From positions 6,902,501 through 6,966,500 of the forward strand of contig NZ_CP121647.1 in the NCBI RefSeq assembly GCF_029714305.1: a stretch of 64,000 nt of DNA, written 5' to 3'. The position numbers were made by a program, and so were the translations under genes. The notes below the pieces were generated by a model. That model searched no databases and was not told the DNA's origin. It saw only the letters and a list, made by a program, of their open reading frames with translations. This document shows, one piece after another, positions 37,717 through 46,624 of this stretch; within the stretch, counting starts at the first letter, position 1; each line of letters starts with the position of its first letter. The DNA comes from Bradyrhizobium sp. CB3481. GTDB lineage: Bacteria; Pseudomonadota; Alphaproteobacteria; Rhizobiales; Xanthobacteraceae.

Positions 37717-38862
37717 ATGTTCGTTTCGCGCAGACGGTTGCTTCAGGGTTCTTTGCTTTGTGCTGTAGGATTAGTCGGGAGATCATCGCCGGCTCTTCCT
37801 CAAGAACTCGCCTCACCACCAACTTCGGCTGAGCGCAATAGATTGGCTCGGCTTGCCGCTAATTTTATGGACACTTATGATGTTCCAGGTCTTTCAGTTG
37901 CGATCTCAATCAAGGGAAAACCTGTCTTTGTCGAAGCGTTCGGTGTTGCCGATCGAGAAACCGGGGAAACATTAACGCCGCAACACAGATTTAGAATTGC
38001 AAGTGTAGCTAAGCCGATTACGTCGACCGGGATTTTTACACTGATCGAGGCAGGAAAGCTAAAGCTTGATAGTCACATTTTTGGACCAAATTCTATTCTC
38101 GGAGATGACTATCCGACCCCGCCTGATCGCTCCATTGTTGAGCAAATTACAATTGAGCATCTGCTGACTCACACGATCGGCGGCTGGGGAAACAAAGTTA
38201 GTGATCCGATGTTCTTGAACAAGGAAATGAATCATCGGGAACTCATAGCTTGGACCTTAAAACACATCACTCTGAATGATCCTGTAGGAAAGTCCTTTGC
38301 ATACTCTAATTTCGGCTATTGCATCCTTGGACGCGTGATTGAAAAGCTTACTGGTCAGACGTACGAACGGTACATCAAAGACAATCTTCTAAAGCGATGC
38401 GGCATAAACGACATGCAGATCGCAGGAAATACGTTGGAGGATCGAGCGGCCAATGAGGTCAAATACTATAATCAGACTCCAGGCGATCCGTATGGAATGA
38501 ACGTGACCCGGATGGATTCTCACGGCGGTTGGATCGCAACACCAAGCGATTTGACGGCGTTCTTCGTCCACATCAACGGATTCAAAGATGCCGAGCAGCT
38601 GCTTAACGACGGCACCATCCGTACAATGACCATCGCTTCCGCTGCGAATCCTAACTATGCCAAAGGTTTCTTTGTCAACGCGCAGAACAATTGGTGGCAT
38701 CCCGGTCTATTGGATGGAACTCAAACCATCGCTGTACGAACGCATAGCGGTTTCTGCTGGGCGGCGTTTACTAACACGCGAGCGAAATTTCGGGATATGG
38801 GCTCCGCTCTTGATCGGCTTGTGTGGCACATGGTGCTTTCTGTGGCTGATTGGCATCCATGA
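37717..38862 (+). CDS. Class C beta-lactamase-like serine hydrolase, Tat-exported
   Basis: 381 residues from ATG 37717 (AGGGGA upstream); an open frame to 37609 adds 36 unlikely residues. N-terminal twin-arginine signal S-R-R-R-L-L-Q-G then a hydrophobic run. Beta-lactamase/esterase (PF00144) motifs: S-V-A-K (SxxK) near residue 93, Y-S-N near 187, and an H-S-G-like third motif near 345. Probably a periplasmic esterase, peptidase or amidase. Its base composition is much closer to 50% G+C, with A/T-ending codons, than the genes on both sides, so it is probably a recent acquisition. Confidence 0.87.
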   Translation: MFVSRRRLLQGSLLCAVGLVGRSSPALPQELASPPTSAERNRLARLAANFMDTYDVPGLSVAISIKGKPVFVEAFGVADRETGETLTPQHRFRIASVAKPITSTGIFTLIEAGKLKLDSHIFGPNSILGDDYPTPPDRSIVEQITIEHLLTHTIGGWGNKVSDPMFLNKEMNHRELIAWTLKHITLNDPVGKSFAYSNFGYCILGRVIEKLTGQTYERYIKDNLLKRCGINDMQIAGNTLEDRAANEVKYYNQTPGDPYGMNVTRMDSHGGWIATPSDLTAFFVHINGFKDAEQLLNDGTIRTMTIASAANPNYAKGFFVNAQNNWWHPGLLDGTQTIAVRTHSGFCWAAFTNTRAKFRDMGSALDRLVWHMVLSVADWHP

Positions 38863-39025
38863 GGATTGTGCCTGAGCGACCTTCCGTCTTCCCCGGTGGT
38901 GCGGCTTTTTATCTCAACTGCGGATGTCGGCCCATCGCATCATTTCGCTGCGATGCCGAATTTGATCGCTACCGGGGCATAGGGCCCTCGCGCACCGTCA
39001 GCCCGGCCGATTTATCGTTCACGGA

Positions 39026-40318
39026 CTAAATCCCGAGCCGGTCCCGCACCCGCCCGGTCATTACGGCGGCGGTGACGCCGAGCGGCCAGAAGGCATGCAG
39101 CGCCATCGGCTTGATGCCGGTGATGGGCATATCGATGGCGGCGCTGTTTCCGCCGGCGAGGCGGCGCGCCAGTTGCGCGCCCATCGCGGTCGAGAGCGCG
39201 ACGCCGCGGCCGTTGCAGCCGAGCGAGATCAACAGATTCTCCGCGGGCTCATGCACATGGGGATAGTGATCCGGCGTGATCGCGAGGCGGCTGTTCCAGC
39301 CGTGGGTCCACTTCACGCCCTTGATCTGCGGCCACAGCCGCTCGGCATAGCGGATGAGATAGGCGACATCCGCCGGCTTATCGATCCAGCGCATCGGCCC
39401 GCGGCCGCCCATCAACAGACGATTGTGCTGATCGATGCGGTAATAGACCGTGACGTGCCCGCTTTCGTAGAGCACCGGCCGCGTCGGCATGATCGATCGA
39501 GCGACATCGTCGGACAAGGGCTCGGTAGCGGTGATCGAAGAAAACACCGGCACGATCGAGCGGCGCAGGCCGGGCCACAGATTATCGGTAAAACCATTGG
39601 TCGCCAGCAGCACCTTCTCGGCGCGCACGACCGCGCGCGGCGTTTCGATGCGCCAGATAGCGCCCTCGCGGCTGAGCGACAGCGCCGGCGTCTTGCCATG
39701 CACGACGGCGCCGGCCGAGATCGCGGCGCGCACGAGGCCGCGCGCATAGCTTAGCGGATGCAGATCGCCGCCGCGACTGTCCAGCATGGCGCAGAGATAG
39801 CGGTCGGTGCCGGTCATCTCGCGCATCTGCTCGCGGTTCAACAGCGTCACCGGCATGCCGCGGCGGACGCATTGCTTGGCCGTGTTCTCGATTGCCGCGG
39901 CGCTTGCTTCATTGTAGGCCGCGCGTAACGTGCCGTTCTGCCGCGCCTCGCAGGGGATCTGGTAGCGGCGGATCAGGTCGAACGTGTAGTTGGTGGTGCC
40001 GTAAGCGAACGCGATCATGCGGCCGCCGAGATCAGTGCCGAAATCGGCCTCGATCTTATCAGGGTCGTGCTTCAGCCCCGGATTGACCTGGCCGCCATTG
40101 TTGCCCGAGGCGCCCCAGCCAGGCTCGCGCGCTTCCAGCACGGTGACGTCGATACCCTGCTCGGCCAGATGCAGCGCGGTCGACAGCCCGGTGAAGCCGC
40201 CGCCGACGATCGCGACCGCGACCTTCTTGTCGGCCGTGAGCGGCGGCGTCGGTATCGGCGCGACCGCCGTATCGGCATAGAGGCTTGGCGGCAGCGGCTG
40301 TAGGGCGGGTGTATTCAT
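39026..40318 (-). CDS. FAD-dependent amine/amino-acid oxidase (DAO family, PuuB-like)
   Basis: 430 residues from ATG 40318, 11 bases after the ATPase stop. DAO-family oxidase: FAD dinucleotide motif VAIVGGGFTGLSTALHLAE near residue 32, EAREPGWGASGNNGGQVNPG and the C-terminal G-C-N-G-R-G-V-A-L-S block, as in gamma-glutamylputrescine oxidases. It probably oxidises the amine or amino acid imported by the adjacent ABC transporter, yielding H2O2 and an aldehyde or keto acid. Cytoplasmic. Last gene of a four-gene operon reading receptor, permease, ATPase, oxidase. Confidence 0.88.
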   Translation of the reverse strand: MNTPALQPLPPSLYADTAVAPIPTPPLTADKKVAVAIVGGGFTGLSTALHLAEQGIDVTVLEAREPGWGASGNNGGQVNPGLKHDPDKIEADFGTDLGGRMIAFAYGTTNYTFDLIRRYQIPCEARQNGTLRAAYNEASAAAIENTAKQCVRRGMPVTLLNREQMREMTGTDRYLCAMLDSRGGDLHPLSYARGLVRAAISAGAVVHGKTPALSLSREGAIWRIETPRAVVRAEKVLLATNGFTDNLWPGLRRSIVPVFSSITATEPLSDDVARSIMPTRPVLYESGHVTVYYRIDQHNRLLMGGRGPMRWIDKPADVAYLIRYAERLWPQIKGVKWTHGWNSRLAITPDHYPHVHEPAENLLISLGCNGRGVALSTAMGAQLARRLAGGNSAAIDMPITGIKPMALHAFWPLGVTAAVMTGRVRDRLGI

Positions 40319-40328
40319 GCTTGATAAC

Positions 40329-41060
40329 TCAGAGCGGATGCAGCACGCGCCGCAAAAAGTCCTGCGTGCGCGCATGCTGCGGCTGGTTGAGAACCGACTT
40401 CGCCGGCCCCTGCTCGACGATCACGCCGCCGTCGATGAACAGCACGCGGTCGGCAACGTCACGGGCAAATCCCATCTCGTGGGTGACGACGACCATGGTC
40501 ATGCCGTCATCGGCGAGCTTTCGCATCACCGAGAGCACCTCGCCGACCAGTTCCGGGTCAAGCGCCGAGGTCGGCTCATCGAACAGGATCGCCTTCGGCT
40601 GCATGGCGAGCGCCCGCGCGATCGCAACGCGCTGCTGCTGTCCGCCGGAGAGTTGTGGCGGATAGCTATCTGCCTTCTCGGCCAGCCCGACCTGCACCAG
40701 CAGCGCCCGGCCCCGCTCCAGCGCCTCGGCGCGCGACTCCTTCTTCACATAGATCGGCCCCTCAATGACGTTCTCGAGCGCCGTGCGGTGCGGAAACAGG
40801 TTGAAACGCTGGAACACCATCGAGACCTGGGTGCGGATCGAAACGATCGACCGCGCGCTGCGATCGACGCGCGCACCCTCGACGCGGATGTCGCCGCTGT
40901 CATAGCTCTCCAGCCCGTTGATACAGCGCAGGATGGTGGATTTGCCGGAGCCCGACGGGCCGATGATGCAGACCACCTCGCTCTTCGCAACCGACGCCGT
41001 GATGCCCTTGAGCACCTCCACTTTGCCAAAACTCTTGTGGACGTTGGACAGCTCGATCAT
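40329..41060 (-). CDS. Polar amino-acid ABC transporter ATP-binding protein
   Basis: 243 residues. GlnQ/HisP type: Walker [11 protein letters not shown]-loop [17 protein letters not shown], signature LSGGQQQR, Walker [14 protein letters not shown] and the H-loop VVTHEMGFA, all intact. The start overlaps the permease stop by 4 bases. Confidence 0.95.
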   Translation of the reverse strand: MIELSNVHKSFGKVEVLKGITASVAKSEVVCIIGPSGSGKSTILRCINGLESYDSGDIRVEGARVDRSARSIVSIRTQVSMVFQRFNLFPHRTALENVIEGPIYVKKESRAEALERGRALLVQVGLAEKADSYPPQLSGGQQQRVAIARALAMQPKAILFDEPTSALDPELVGEVLSVMRKLADDGMTMVVVTHEMGFARDVADRVLFIDGGVIVEQGPAKSVLNQPQHARTQDFLRRVLHPL

Positions 41061-41710
41061 TTCTGGCCTGCGCGCTTTTCGAAATGGCGGACCAGCAGGA
41101 TGAGCGGAATGCTCATGGTGAGATACATCAGCGCGACCAGCGTGAACACGCTGGTGTTCTTGAAGGTCGACGATGCAATCAGCTTGCCCTGCAGCGCCAG
41201 CTCGGCCACCGTGATAGTGGAGGCCTGCGAGGAGTCCTTCAACATCATGATCATGATGTTACCGTAGGGCGGCAACATGATCTTCACCGCCTGCGGCAGC
41301 ACCACCCGCCGCATGGTGAGCCACCAGCCCATGCCGATGGTCTGCGCGGCCTCGATCTGCCCCTTGTCGATCGCCTCGATACCGGCGCGGAAATTTTCCG
41401 ACTGATAGGCCGAATAAGCGATGCCAAGACCCAGAATCGAGGCCTGCAGCGCCGTCAGCGCGATGCCGAAGTCCGGCATCACGAAATACAGATAGAACAG
41501 CAGCACGATGATCGGGATGCCGCGGATCACATTGATCAGGCCGGCACTCAACCCGACCAGCACACCGATGCCGGATACCCGCATCAGCGCCCAGAAAAGC
41601 CCGAGCACGGTCGACAATGCCAGCGACCCGATGGTGACGACGATCGTCAGCCAGACGCCCTGCAACAGGATCGGCACGAACTCGACGGCGTCGCTGAAAA
41701 ACTTCTGCAT
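41057..41710 (-). CDS. Polar amino-acid ABC transporter permease
   Basis: 217 residues with about five membrane helices. HisM/GlnP-type features: G-x-x-x-T-I-x-V-T near the N-terminus, [12 protein letters not shown] and the EAA loop [22 protein letters not shown] that contacts the ATPase. Only one permease gene is present, so it probably works as a homodimer. Confidence 0.94.
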   Translation of the reverse strand: MQKFFSDAVEFVPILLQGVWLTIVVTIGSLALSTVLGLFWALMRVSGIGVLVGLSAGLINVIRGIPIIVLLFYLYFVMPDFGIALTALQASILGLGIAYSAYQSENFRAGIEAIDKGQIEAAQTIGMGWWLTMRRVVLPQAVKIMLPPYGNIMIMMLKDSSQASTITVAELALQGKLIASSTFKNTSVFTLVALMYLTMSIPLILLVRHFEKRAGQK

Positions 41711-41766
41711 CGGCTCAGGTCAGGGTTGCGTCCTGCCAAGGGAATGTTGCGTCCTGCTTCAGGGCA

Positions 41767-42534
41767 TCAGGAGGCGTCGGCCTTCTGTCCCCATTTCTCG
41801 AGAATTTTGCCGATCGCGCCGCTCTTCTTGAGCTTGGCGAGCGAGGCGTTGATCTTGGCGAGCAACTCGGTGTCGCTCTTGCGCACGCCGATCGCGACGG
41901 TACCAACAGTGACCGGCTTGTAGGAATCGACCAGACGCACCTCGGCGAAATTGCCCTGCTTGAGATTGTAGGCGAGGATCGGGTAGTCGGCGAAGCCCGC
42001 CTTGAGGCGGCCCGCATTCACATCGCGCAGGATGTCGGGAATGGTGTCGTAGACCTTGACCTCGTTGAACAGCCCGGTTTTTTTCAGTGCGTCGACAAAG
42101 GCCGTTCCCACCTGGGCGCCGACGGCCTCGCCCTTGAGGTCGTCCTGCGAGGCATAGTTCTTGGAGTCGGTCTTCGGCACCACGAGCCCCTCGCCATAGG
42201 TGTAGACGGCGTCGGAGAAATCGATCACCTCCTTGCGCGCGGCCGTTGCGAACATCGCGGCCGAAATGATGTCGATCTTGTTCGAGGTCAGCGACGGAAC
42301 CAGCGCCGAGAACTGCATCGGCTCGATCTGCACCTTGAAGCCCGCGTCGTTGCCGATCTCGGTGATGAGATCGACCATGATGCCCTGGATGCTGTTGGTC
42401 TTGGTGTCGAGGAAAGTGAAGGGCACGCCGGTCGGCGTCGAGCCCACCTTCAGCACCTGCTGCGCGGATGCCGGCATCGCGGCCGAGAGAACAACAGCCG
42501 CCATCGCGGCCTGAACGTAACGCTTCAGAGCCAT
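41767..42534 (-). CDS. Amino-acid ABC transporter periplasmic binding protein
   Basis: 255 residues with a signal peptide cleaved near PASAQQ. Family 3 solute-binding protein: L-K-V-G-S-T-P-T-G-V-P-F-T-F near residue 29, VDLITEIGNDAGFK, and the DLKGEAVGAQVGT hinge block. First gene of the operon; its divergent spacer to the XRE-cupin regulator has two matching inverted repeats. Confidence 0.94.
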   Translation of the reverse strand: MALKRYVQAAMAAVVLSAAMPASAQQVLKVGSTPTGVPFTFLDTKTNSIQGIMVDLITEIGNDAGFKVQIEPMQFSALVPSLTSNKIDIISAAMFATAARKEVIDFSDAVYTYGEGLVVPKTDSKNYASQDDLKGEAVGAQVGTAFVDALKKTGLFNEVKVYDTIPDILRDVNAGRLKAGFADYPILAYNLKQGNFAEVRLVDSYKPVTVGTVAIGVRKSDTELLAKINASLAKLKKSGAIGKILEKWGQKADAS

Positions 42535-42619
42535 CGCACCACCTCCCGAATTGAACGCCGGCCGGAGCGTTTCGCCCGCGTTAGACCAAAGAGTTGCGGG
42601 ACAAGCCGTTCAGGCCTAT

Positions 42620-42685
42620 TTTCACCAATATGAAATTGTGGTCACACTTCCCCGGCCATTGCAAGCCATTTTCATGCACATGAAG
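42620..42685. promoter_or_regulatory. Two TTTCA-N6-TGAAR sites in divergent spacer
   Basis: TTTCA-CCAATA-TGAAA at 42620-42635 and TTTCA-TGCACA-TGAAG at 42670-42685, same half-sites and spacer length, exactly 50 bases apart. The second contains the perfect palindrome TTCATG-CA-CATGAA and ends 13 bases before the regulator GTG, overlapping its ribosome site. Likely operators for the XRE-cupin protein on both its own gene and the transporter operon. Confidence 0.6.
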
Positions 42686-42698
42686 GAAGCAGCCTGAC

Positions 42699-43379
42699 GT
42701 GAGCGGCGGCAAAAGGATCAGGAAATCGGCCCCGAAAGCGCGGGTGAAGGCCGGCAAGGCAAGCACTCGGTCGAAGGCGAAGACCGCCGCCAGGCCGGCC
42801 GAGCCGGCGATGGATGTTGCGGTCGGCAGCCGCATTCGCGAGCTGCGCCGCGAGCACAGGCTGTCGCTGGAGACGATTGCCGCACGTACCGACCTCTCGA
42901 TCGGATTTATCAGCCAGATCGAGCGCGGCCTCTCGTCGCCGTCGCTGCGCGTGCTGGCAACGCTCGCCGACGTGCTCGGTGTCGGCATTGCCGCGCTGTT
43001 CGGCGCTCAGCCCAGCGGCGATGCCGCGTCCGGTGGCGTGGTCACGCGCCAGTTGCAGCGCGCTGAGCTCAAGCTGTGGCGCACCGGCATCTCAAAACAA
43101 TTGCTGAGCCCCGCGGGAACGGAAAGCCGCCTCAACCTGTTCCTCGTCCACATGGAGCCCGGCGGCAACACCGGCGACGAGCTCTACACCCATGATGGCG
43201 AAGAGGCTGGCCTGGTGCTGGAAGGCGAGATGACGCTGACGGTCGACGCCGAAACCTGGACGCTGAAGACCGGCGACAGTTTTCGTTTCGCCAGCCGCCG
43301 GCCGCACCGCTTTTCAAATCCGGCGGATGATGCGAAAGCTGTGGTGCTGTGGGTGAACTGCGTGACGCAGGCGGGATGA
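42699..43379 (+). CDS. XRE helix-turn-helix regulator with cupin sensor domain
   Basis: 226 residues from GTG 42699 with AAGGAAG upstream. A Lys/Arg-rich leader (1-40), an XRE HTH (about 45-105; LSLETIAARTDLSIGFISQIE) and a C-terminal cupin_2 domain (about 150-220; HDGEEAGLVLEGEMTLTV, FRFASRRPHRFSN). PuuR/SutR-like regulators of this build sense amines, amino acids or sulfur compounds. Divergent from the amino-acid transporter and 20 bases before the molybdoenzyme gene, so it probably controls both. Confidence 0.9.
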   Translation: MSGGKRIRKSAPKARVKAGKASTRSKAKTAARPAEPAMDVAVGSRIRELRREHRLSLETIAARTDLSIGFISQIERGLSSPSLRVLATLADVLGVGIAALFGAQPSGDAASGGVVTRQLQRAELKLWRTGISKQLLSPAGTESRLNLFLVHMEPGGNTGDELYTHDGEEAGLVLEGEMTLTVDAETWTLKTGDSFRFASRRPHRFSNPADDAKAVVLWVNCVTQAG

Positions 43380-43399
43380 GCCGCCATCTGGAGTAATTC

Positions 43400-45697
43400 A
43401 TGGATCAGGCCGCAGACGATTGGGTTCCGCACAGCGCCCACTGGGGCGCCTTTTCCGCGCGATGGAATGGCGCGACCCTCGACGTCACCCCTTACGCGGG
43501 CGACCCGGCACCCTCCCCGCTCCTGCAGAATTTTTCCAATGCAATGCGCCACAAGGCGCGCATCCTGCGGCCGATGGTGCGCAAGGCATGGCTGGATCGG
43601 CGCGCACGCAGCGAGCGCACGTTCGATCAGAAATTCGTCGCCTGCCCTTGGGACGAAGTGCTCGACCTGCTCGCCGGCGAATTGTCGCGCATCAAGACCG
43701 AGCATGGCGGCGCGGCGGTCTATGGCGGCTCCTACGGCTGGTCCAGCGCCGGGCGTTTTCATCATGCGCAGAGCCAGGTTCACCGCTTCCTTAACATGGC
43801 GTTCGGCGGCTATGTGCGCTCAGTCAACAGCTACAGCGCCGGCGCTTCGGCGGTGATCTTGCCGCATATCATGGGCGGCTATGAGGCCATCTCGCGCCAC
43901 AACGTGACCTGGGATCAGGTCGCCGAGCATAGCGATACGGTGCTGGCCTTCGGCGGCATGGCCGTGAAGAATTCGGATGTCGCCAGCGGCGGCGTCAGCC
44001 GGCATATCGAGCGCGCCGCGATGCAACGGGCCGCGCGCCGCGGCGCCATCTTCTATAACGTTGCGCCATTACGCGACGACATGCCGGAAGAAGCCGGCGG
44101 GCGATGGGTGCCGATCAAGGTCGGCACCGATGTCGCGCTGATGCTGGCGCTGGCGCACACCCTCCTCGTCGAAAATCTCTGGGACAGCGGCTTTGTCGCG
44201 CGCTACTGCACCGGCTTCGAGATCTTCGAGCGCTATCTGCTCGGCCGCGATGATAGCATCCCAAAGGACGCGGCGTGGGCAGCCAATGTTGTCGGCCTTC
44301 CCGCGACTGCGATCGTCGACCTCGCCCGCCGGCTGCCGCGCGGGCGCACCCTGATCACGGTCTCGCATTCGCTGCAGCGCGCACAATATGGCGAGCAGCC
44401 GGTGTGGATGGGCGCGGTGCTTGCGGCGATGCTCGGCCAGATCGGCCTGCCCGGCGGCGGCTATCATTACGCGCTCGGCGCCCTCGGCCACACCGGCCGC
44501 CGGCCCAATGCCGTTCCGATCCCGACGCTGCCGCAAGGCAAGAACGGCGTCGCCGACTTCATCCCGGTCGGGCGTGTCGCCGACATGTTGCTGCATCCCG
44601 GCGAACGGTTCGACTATAACGGCCGCGCGATGCGCTACCCTGATATCAAGCTCGTCTATTGGGCTGGCGGCAACCCGTTCCACCATCACCAGGACATCAA
44701 TCGGCTGCGCCGGGCTTTCAATGTCCCTCAAACCATCGTCGTGCACGAGAGCGCCTGGACGCCGATGGCGAAATTTGCCGACATCGTGCTGCCGGCGACG
44801 ATGACGCTGGAGCGCGACGATATCGGCGCCGCCGCCACCGATCCGAGGCTGGTCGCGATGCGAAAGGCGGTCGATCCGATCGGCGAAGCCCGCGATGATT
44901 TCGATATCTTTGCTGACCTATCGCGGCGCTTGGGCGTCGAACAGGCTTTTACGGAAGGGCGCAGCAGCCGGCAGTGGCTGACGCATCTTTACGAGCCGAC
45001 GCGGCGTGCGCTGCTCGACGCCGGCTGGGATGCCCCTGACTTCGAAGCGTTCTGGCGGCGCGGCGAACTTGAATTGCCGTCAGCGCCCGACGACGGCGGC
45101 TTTCTCAGTGCCTTCCGCAACGATCCCGTCGGCAAAAAACTGCCGACGCCAAGCGGCAAGATCGAGATCTATTCGAAAGCCATCGCGGGCTTCGGTTACG
45201 ACGACTGCCCGCCCCACCCGGCATGGCTGCCCTCGACCGAACCGCCGGATGTACGCCATCCGCTGACGCTGATCGCCAACCAGCCGGCGACGCGGCTGCA
45301 CAGCCAGCTCGACTTCGGCGCCTACAGCCAATCAAAGAAGATCGCCGGCCGCGAGCCGGTCCGCCTCCACCCCGCTGATGCGTCGCGTCGCGGCATCAAG
45401 AATGGCGACATCGTCCGCCTCTTCAACGATCGCGGCGCGTGCCTAGCCGCCGCCACGCTCTCGCACGACGTCATGCAAGGCGTGGTGCAACTATCCACCG
45501 GCGCTTGGTACGATCCGGAAGTCGGCGCGGCAGACCGTCCGCTCTGCGTCCACGGCAATCCGAACGTGCTCACCCGCGACATCGGCACATCGCGATTGGC
45601 GCAGGGTTGCTGTGGTCAGGTGACGGTGGTCGAGTGCGAGAAGTATCAGGGAACGCTGCCGCCGATTAGGGCCTTTGATCCGCCCGAACAAGCGTGA
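43400..45697 (+). CDS. Molybdopterin-dependent oxidoreductase, BisC/TorA/DMSO-reductase family
   Basis: 765 residues. No N-terminal 4Fe-4S cysteines and no twin-arginine signal, as in cytoplasmic biotin sulfoxide reductase (BisC). The Mo-ligating Ser is probably in N-S-Y-S-A-G-A-S-A near residue 140. Other bis-MGD blocks are VFGG-like LAFGGMAVKNSDV, G-L-P-G-G-G-Y-H-Y-A-L-G and the C-terminal molydop_binding domain (NQPATRLHSQLDFG). It would reduce S- or N-oxides such as methionine sulfoxide or biotin sulfoxide. Probably co-transcribed with the XRE-cupin regulator. Confidence 0.9.
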   Translation: MDQAADDWVPHSAHWGAFSARWNGATLDVTPYAGDPAPSPLLQNFSNAMRHKARILRPMVRKAWLDRRARSERTFDQKFVACPWDEVLDLLAGELSRIKTEHGGAAVYGGSYGWSSAGRFHHAQSQVHRFLNMAFGGYVRSVNSYSAGASAVILPHIMGGYEAISRHNVTWDQVAEHSDTVLAFGGMAVKNSDVASGGVSRHIERAAMQRAARRGAIFYNVAPLRDDMPEEAGGRWVPIKVGTDVALMLALAHTLLVENLWDSGFVARYCTGFEIFERYLLGRDDSIPKDAAWAANVVGLPATAIVDLARRLPRGRTLITVSHSLQRAQYGEQPVWMGAVLAAMLGQIGLPGGGYHYALGALGHTGRRPNAVPIPTLPQGKNGVADFIPVGRVADMLLHPGERFDYNGRAMRYPDIKLVYWAGGNPFHHHQDINRLRRAFNVPQTIVVHESAWTPMAKFADIVLPATMTLERDDIGAAATDPRLVAMRKAVDPIGEARDDFDIFADLSRRLGVEQAFTEGRSSRQWLTHLYEPTRRALLDAGWDAPDFEAFWRRGELELPSAPDDGGFLSAFRNDPVGKKLPTPSGKIEIYSKAIAGFGYDDCPPHPAWLPSTEPPDVRHPLTLIANQPATRLHSQLDFGAYSQSKKIAGREPVRLHPADASRRGIKNGDIVRLFNDRGACLAAATLSHDVMQGVVQLSTGAWYDPEVGAADRPLCVHGNPNVLTRDIGTSRLAQGCCGQVTVVECEKYQGTLPPIRAFDPPEQA

Positions 45698-45727
45698 TGC
45701 CAATGCAAGATACGCCGCATTTAGCGC

Positions 45728-45843
45728 CGTCATTGCGAGCGGAGCGAAGCAATCCATCGCGCCGCAAGCGGAGACATGGATTGCTTCGTCGCTTCAGCGC
45801 AAAATTGCTTTGCAATTTTGTCGCGAGCTCCTCGCAATGACGG
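45728..45843. repeat. Palindromic repeat (CGTCATTGCGAGC family)
   Basis: Outer arms CGTCATTGCGAGC and GCTCCTCGCAATGACG; inner arms GCGAAGCAATCCAT and ATGGATTGCTTCGTCGC; a further hairpin CAAAATTGCTTTGCAATTTTG lies in the right half (given as arms CAAAATTG / CAATTTTG). A second member is at 60634-60752. Confidence 0.8.
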
Positions 45844-45865
45844 CGGCGAGAGGTGCGTCGACCTT

Positions 45866-46037
45866 ACCCAAACCTGGAATCGTACCGGCTCCCGCTGAGT
45901 TCGCTCACATCGATAGCCGGCTTCCGTCCCGAAAATCACATCCGCCAGCACCCGCCCCGAGCCGCAGGCCATTGGTCCAGCCGAGCGAGCCGTGGCCGGT
46001 GTTGAGATACAGATTGCTGGAGCACGTCGCGCCGAAG
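45866..46037 (-). pseudogene. dadA 3'-end remnant
   Basis: About 170 bases align with the 3' end of the intact dadA gene at 46627-46795, in the same orientation, with substitutions and small indels (for example an extra T in GGCCATTGGTCC). Recognisable remains are [11 protein letters not shown] and a degraded YRCER segment. It is therefore a truncated, decayed duplicate separated from the intact gene by a hypothetical gene. It has no start and no coding potential. Confidence 0.8.
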
Positions 46038-46213
46038 CTCAACGAGCGAAGGCGTTCACCACACCGGCTGTCCGGGTGCGGGGAACAACATCGAAGAATT
46101 TAGACTTACCCGAATGAAATCGACAATCCGAATTTAGGACTGTCGATTCAGACGCCGTCAATCCCTGCGACCTACGCTTGCCAGAGTTCGCATTGGTACA
46201 CGAGGAGCCGAGC

Positions 46214-46558
46214 ATGCCGAACCGAGGGAAACAGGAGAAGGCACGAGCCGCCGCCGCCGAGGAGCGTGAGGATATCATGAGCTCGGCTGCGTTAAGCGCC
46301 ATGAGCGCGGGCGCTGTAAATGCCATGGCAGCGGTCGGCGCCGCCGTCATCAAGCTGCACAAAGCGACGATGGACAAGAAGCCGGAATGGTTCTGGCACC
46401 TCTTTTCGAAGTGCGAGGCCAAGGCCGCACGTATCGCCGACCAAGCCGCGCAAGCGCCTCGCTCGAATGGCGACGCCACATTCATTGAGGTCTACGCCAG
46501 GACCTTACCGGAGCTGGTGAGGAAGGCTCTAAGCGCGCACGAGCAGGCGTTACACTAA
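46214..46558 (+). CDS. Hypothetical protein
   Basis: 114 residues from ATG 46214 with GAGGAG 6 bases upstream. I do not recognise a family. Residues 1-25 are charged (Lys/Arg/Glu), residues about 25-45 are Ala/Met/Ser/Val-rich and could be a short membrane-active or helix-packing segment, and the rest is helical and charged with K-P-E-W-F-W-H-L-F. It lies between the dadA remnant and dadA itself, where an insertion or local rearrangement may have placed it. No signal peptide. Confidence 0.55.
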   Translation: MPNRGKQEKARAAAAEEREDIMSSAALSAMSAGAVNAMAAVGAAVIKLHKATMDKKPEWFWHLFSKCEAKAARIADQAAQAPRSNGDATFIEVYARTLPELVRKALSAHEQALH

Positions 46559-46624
46559 GCGAACCTGCGCGACACGCGTACGTGGAGGGTCTGCCTCACC
46601 CGTCGCTTCGCGCTGGGCATCGCC

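Larger units (their letters stand above)
45698..46213. other. Intergenic region with a REP element and a dadA remnant
   Basis: 516 bases. The first part is a palindromic repeat (45728-45843), the next a decayed copy of the dadA 3' end (45866-46037); the last ~175 bases hold nothing I can name except the promoter region of the hypothetical gene at 46214. Confidence 0.7.
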
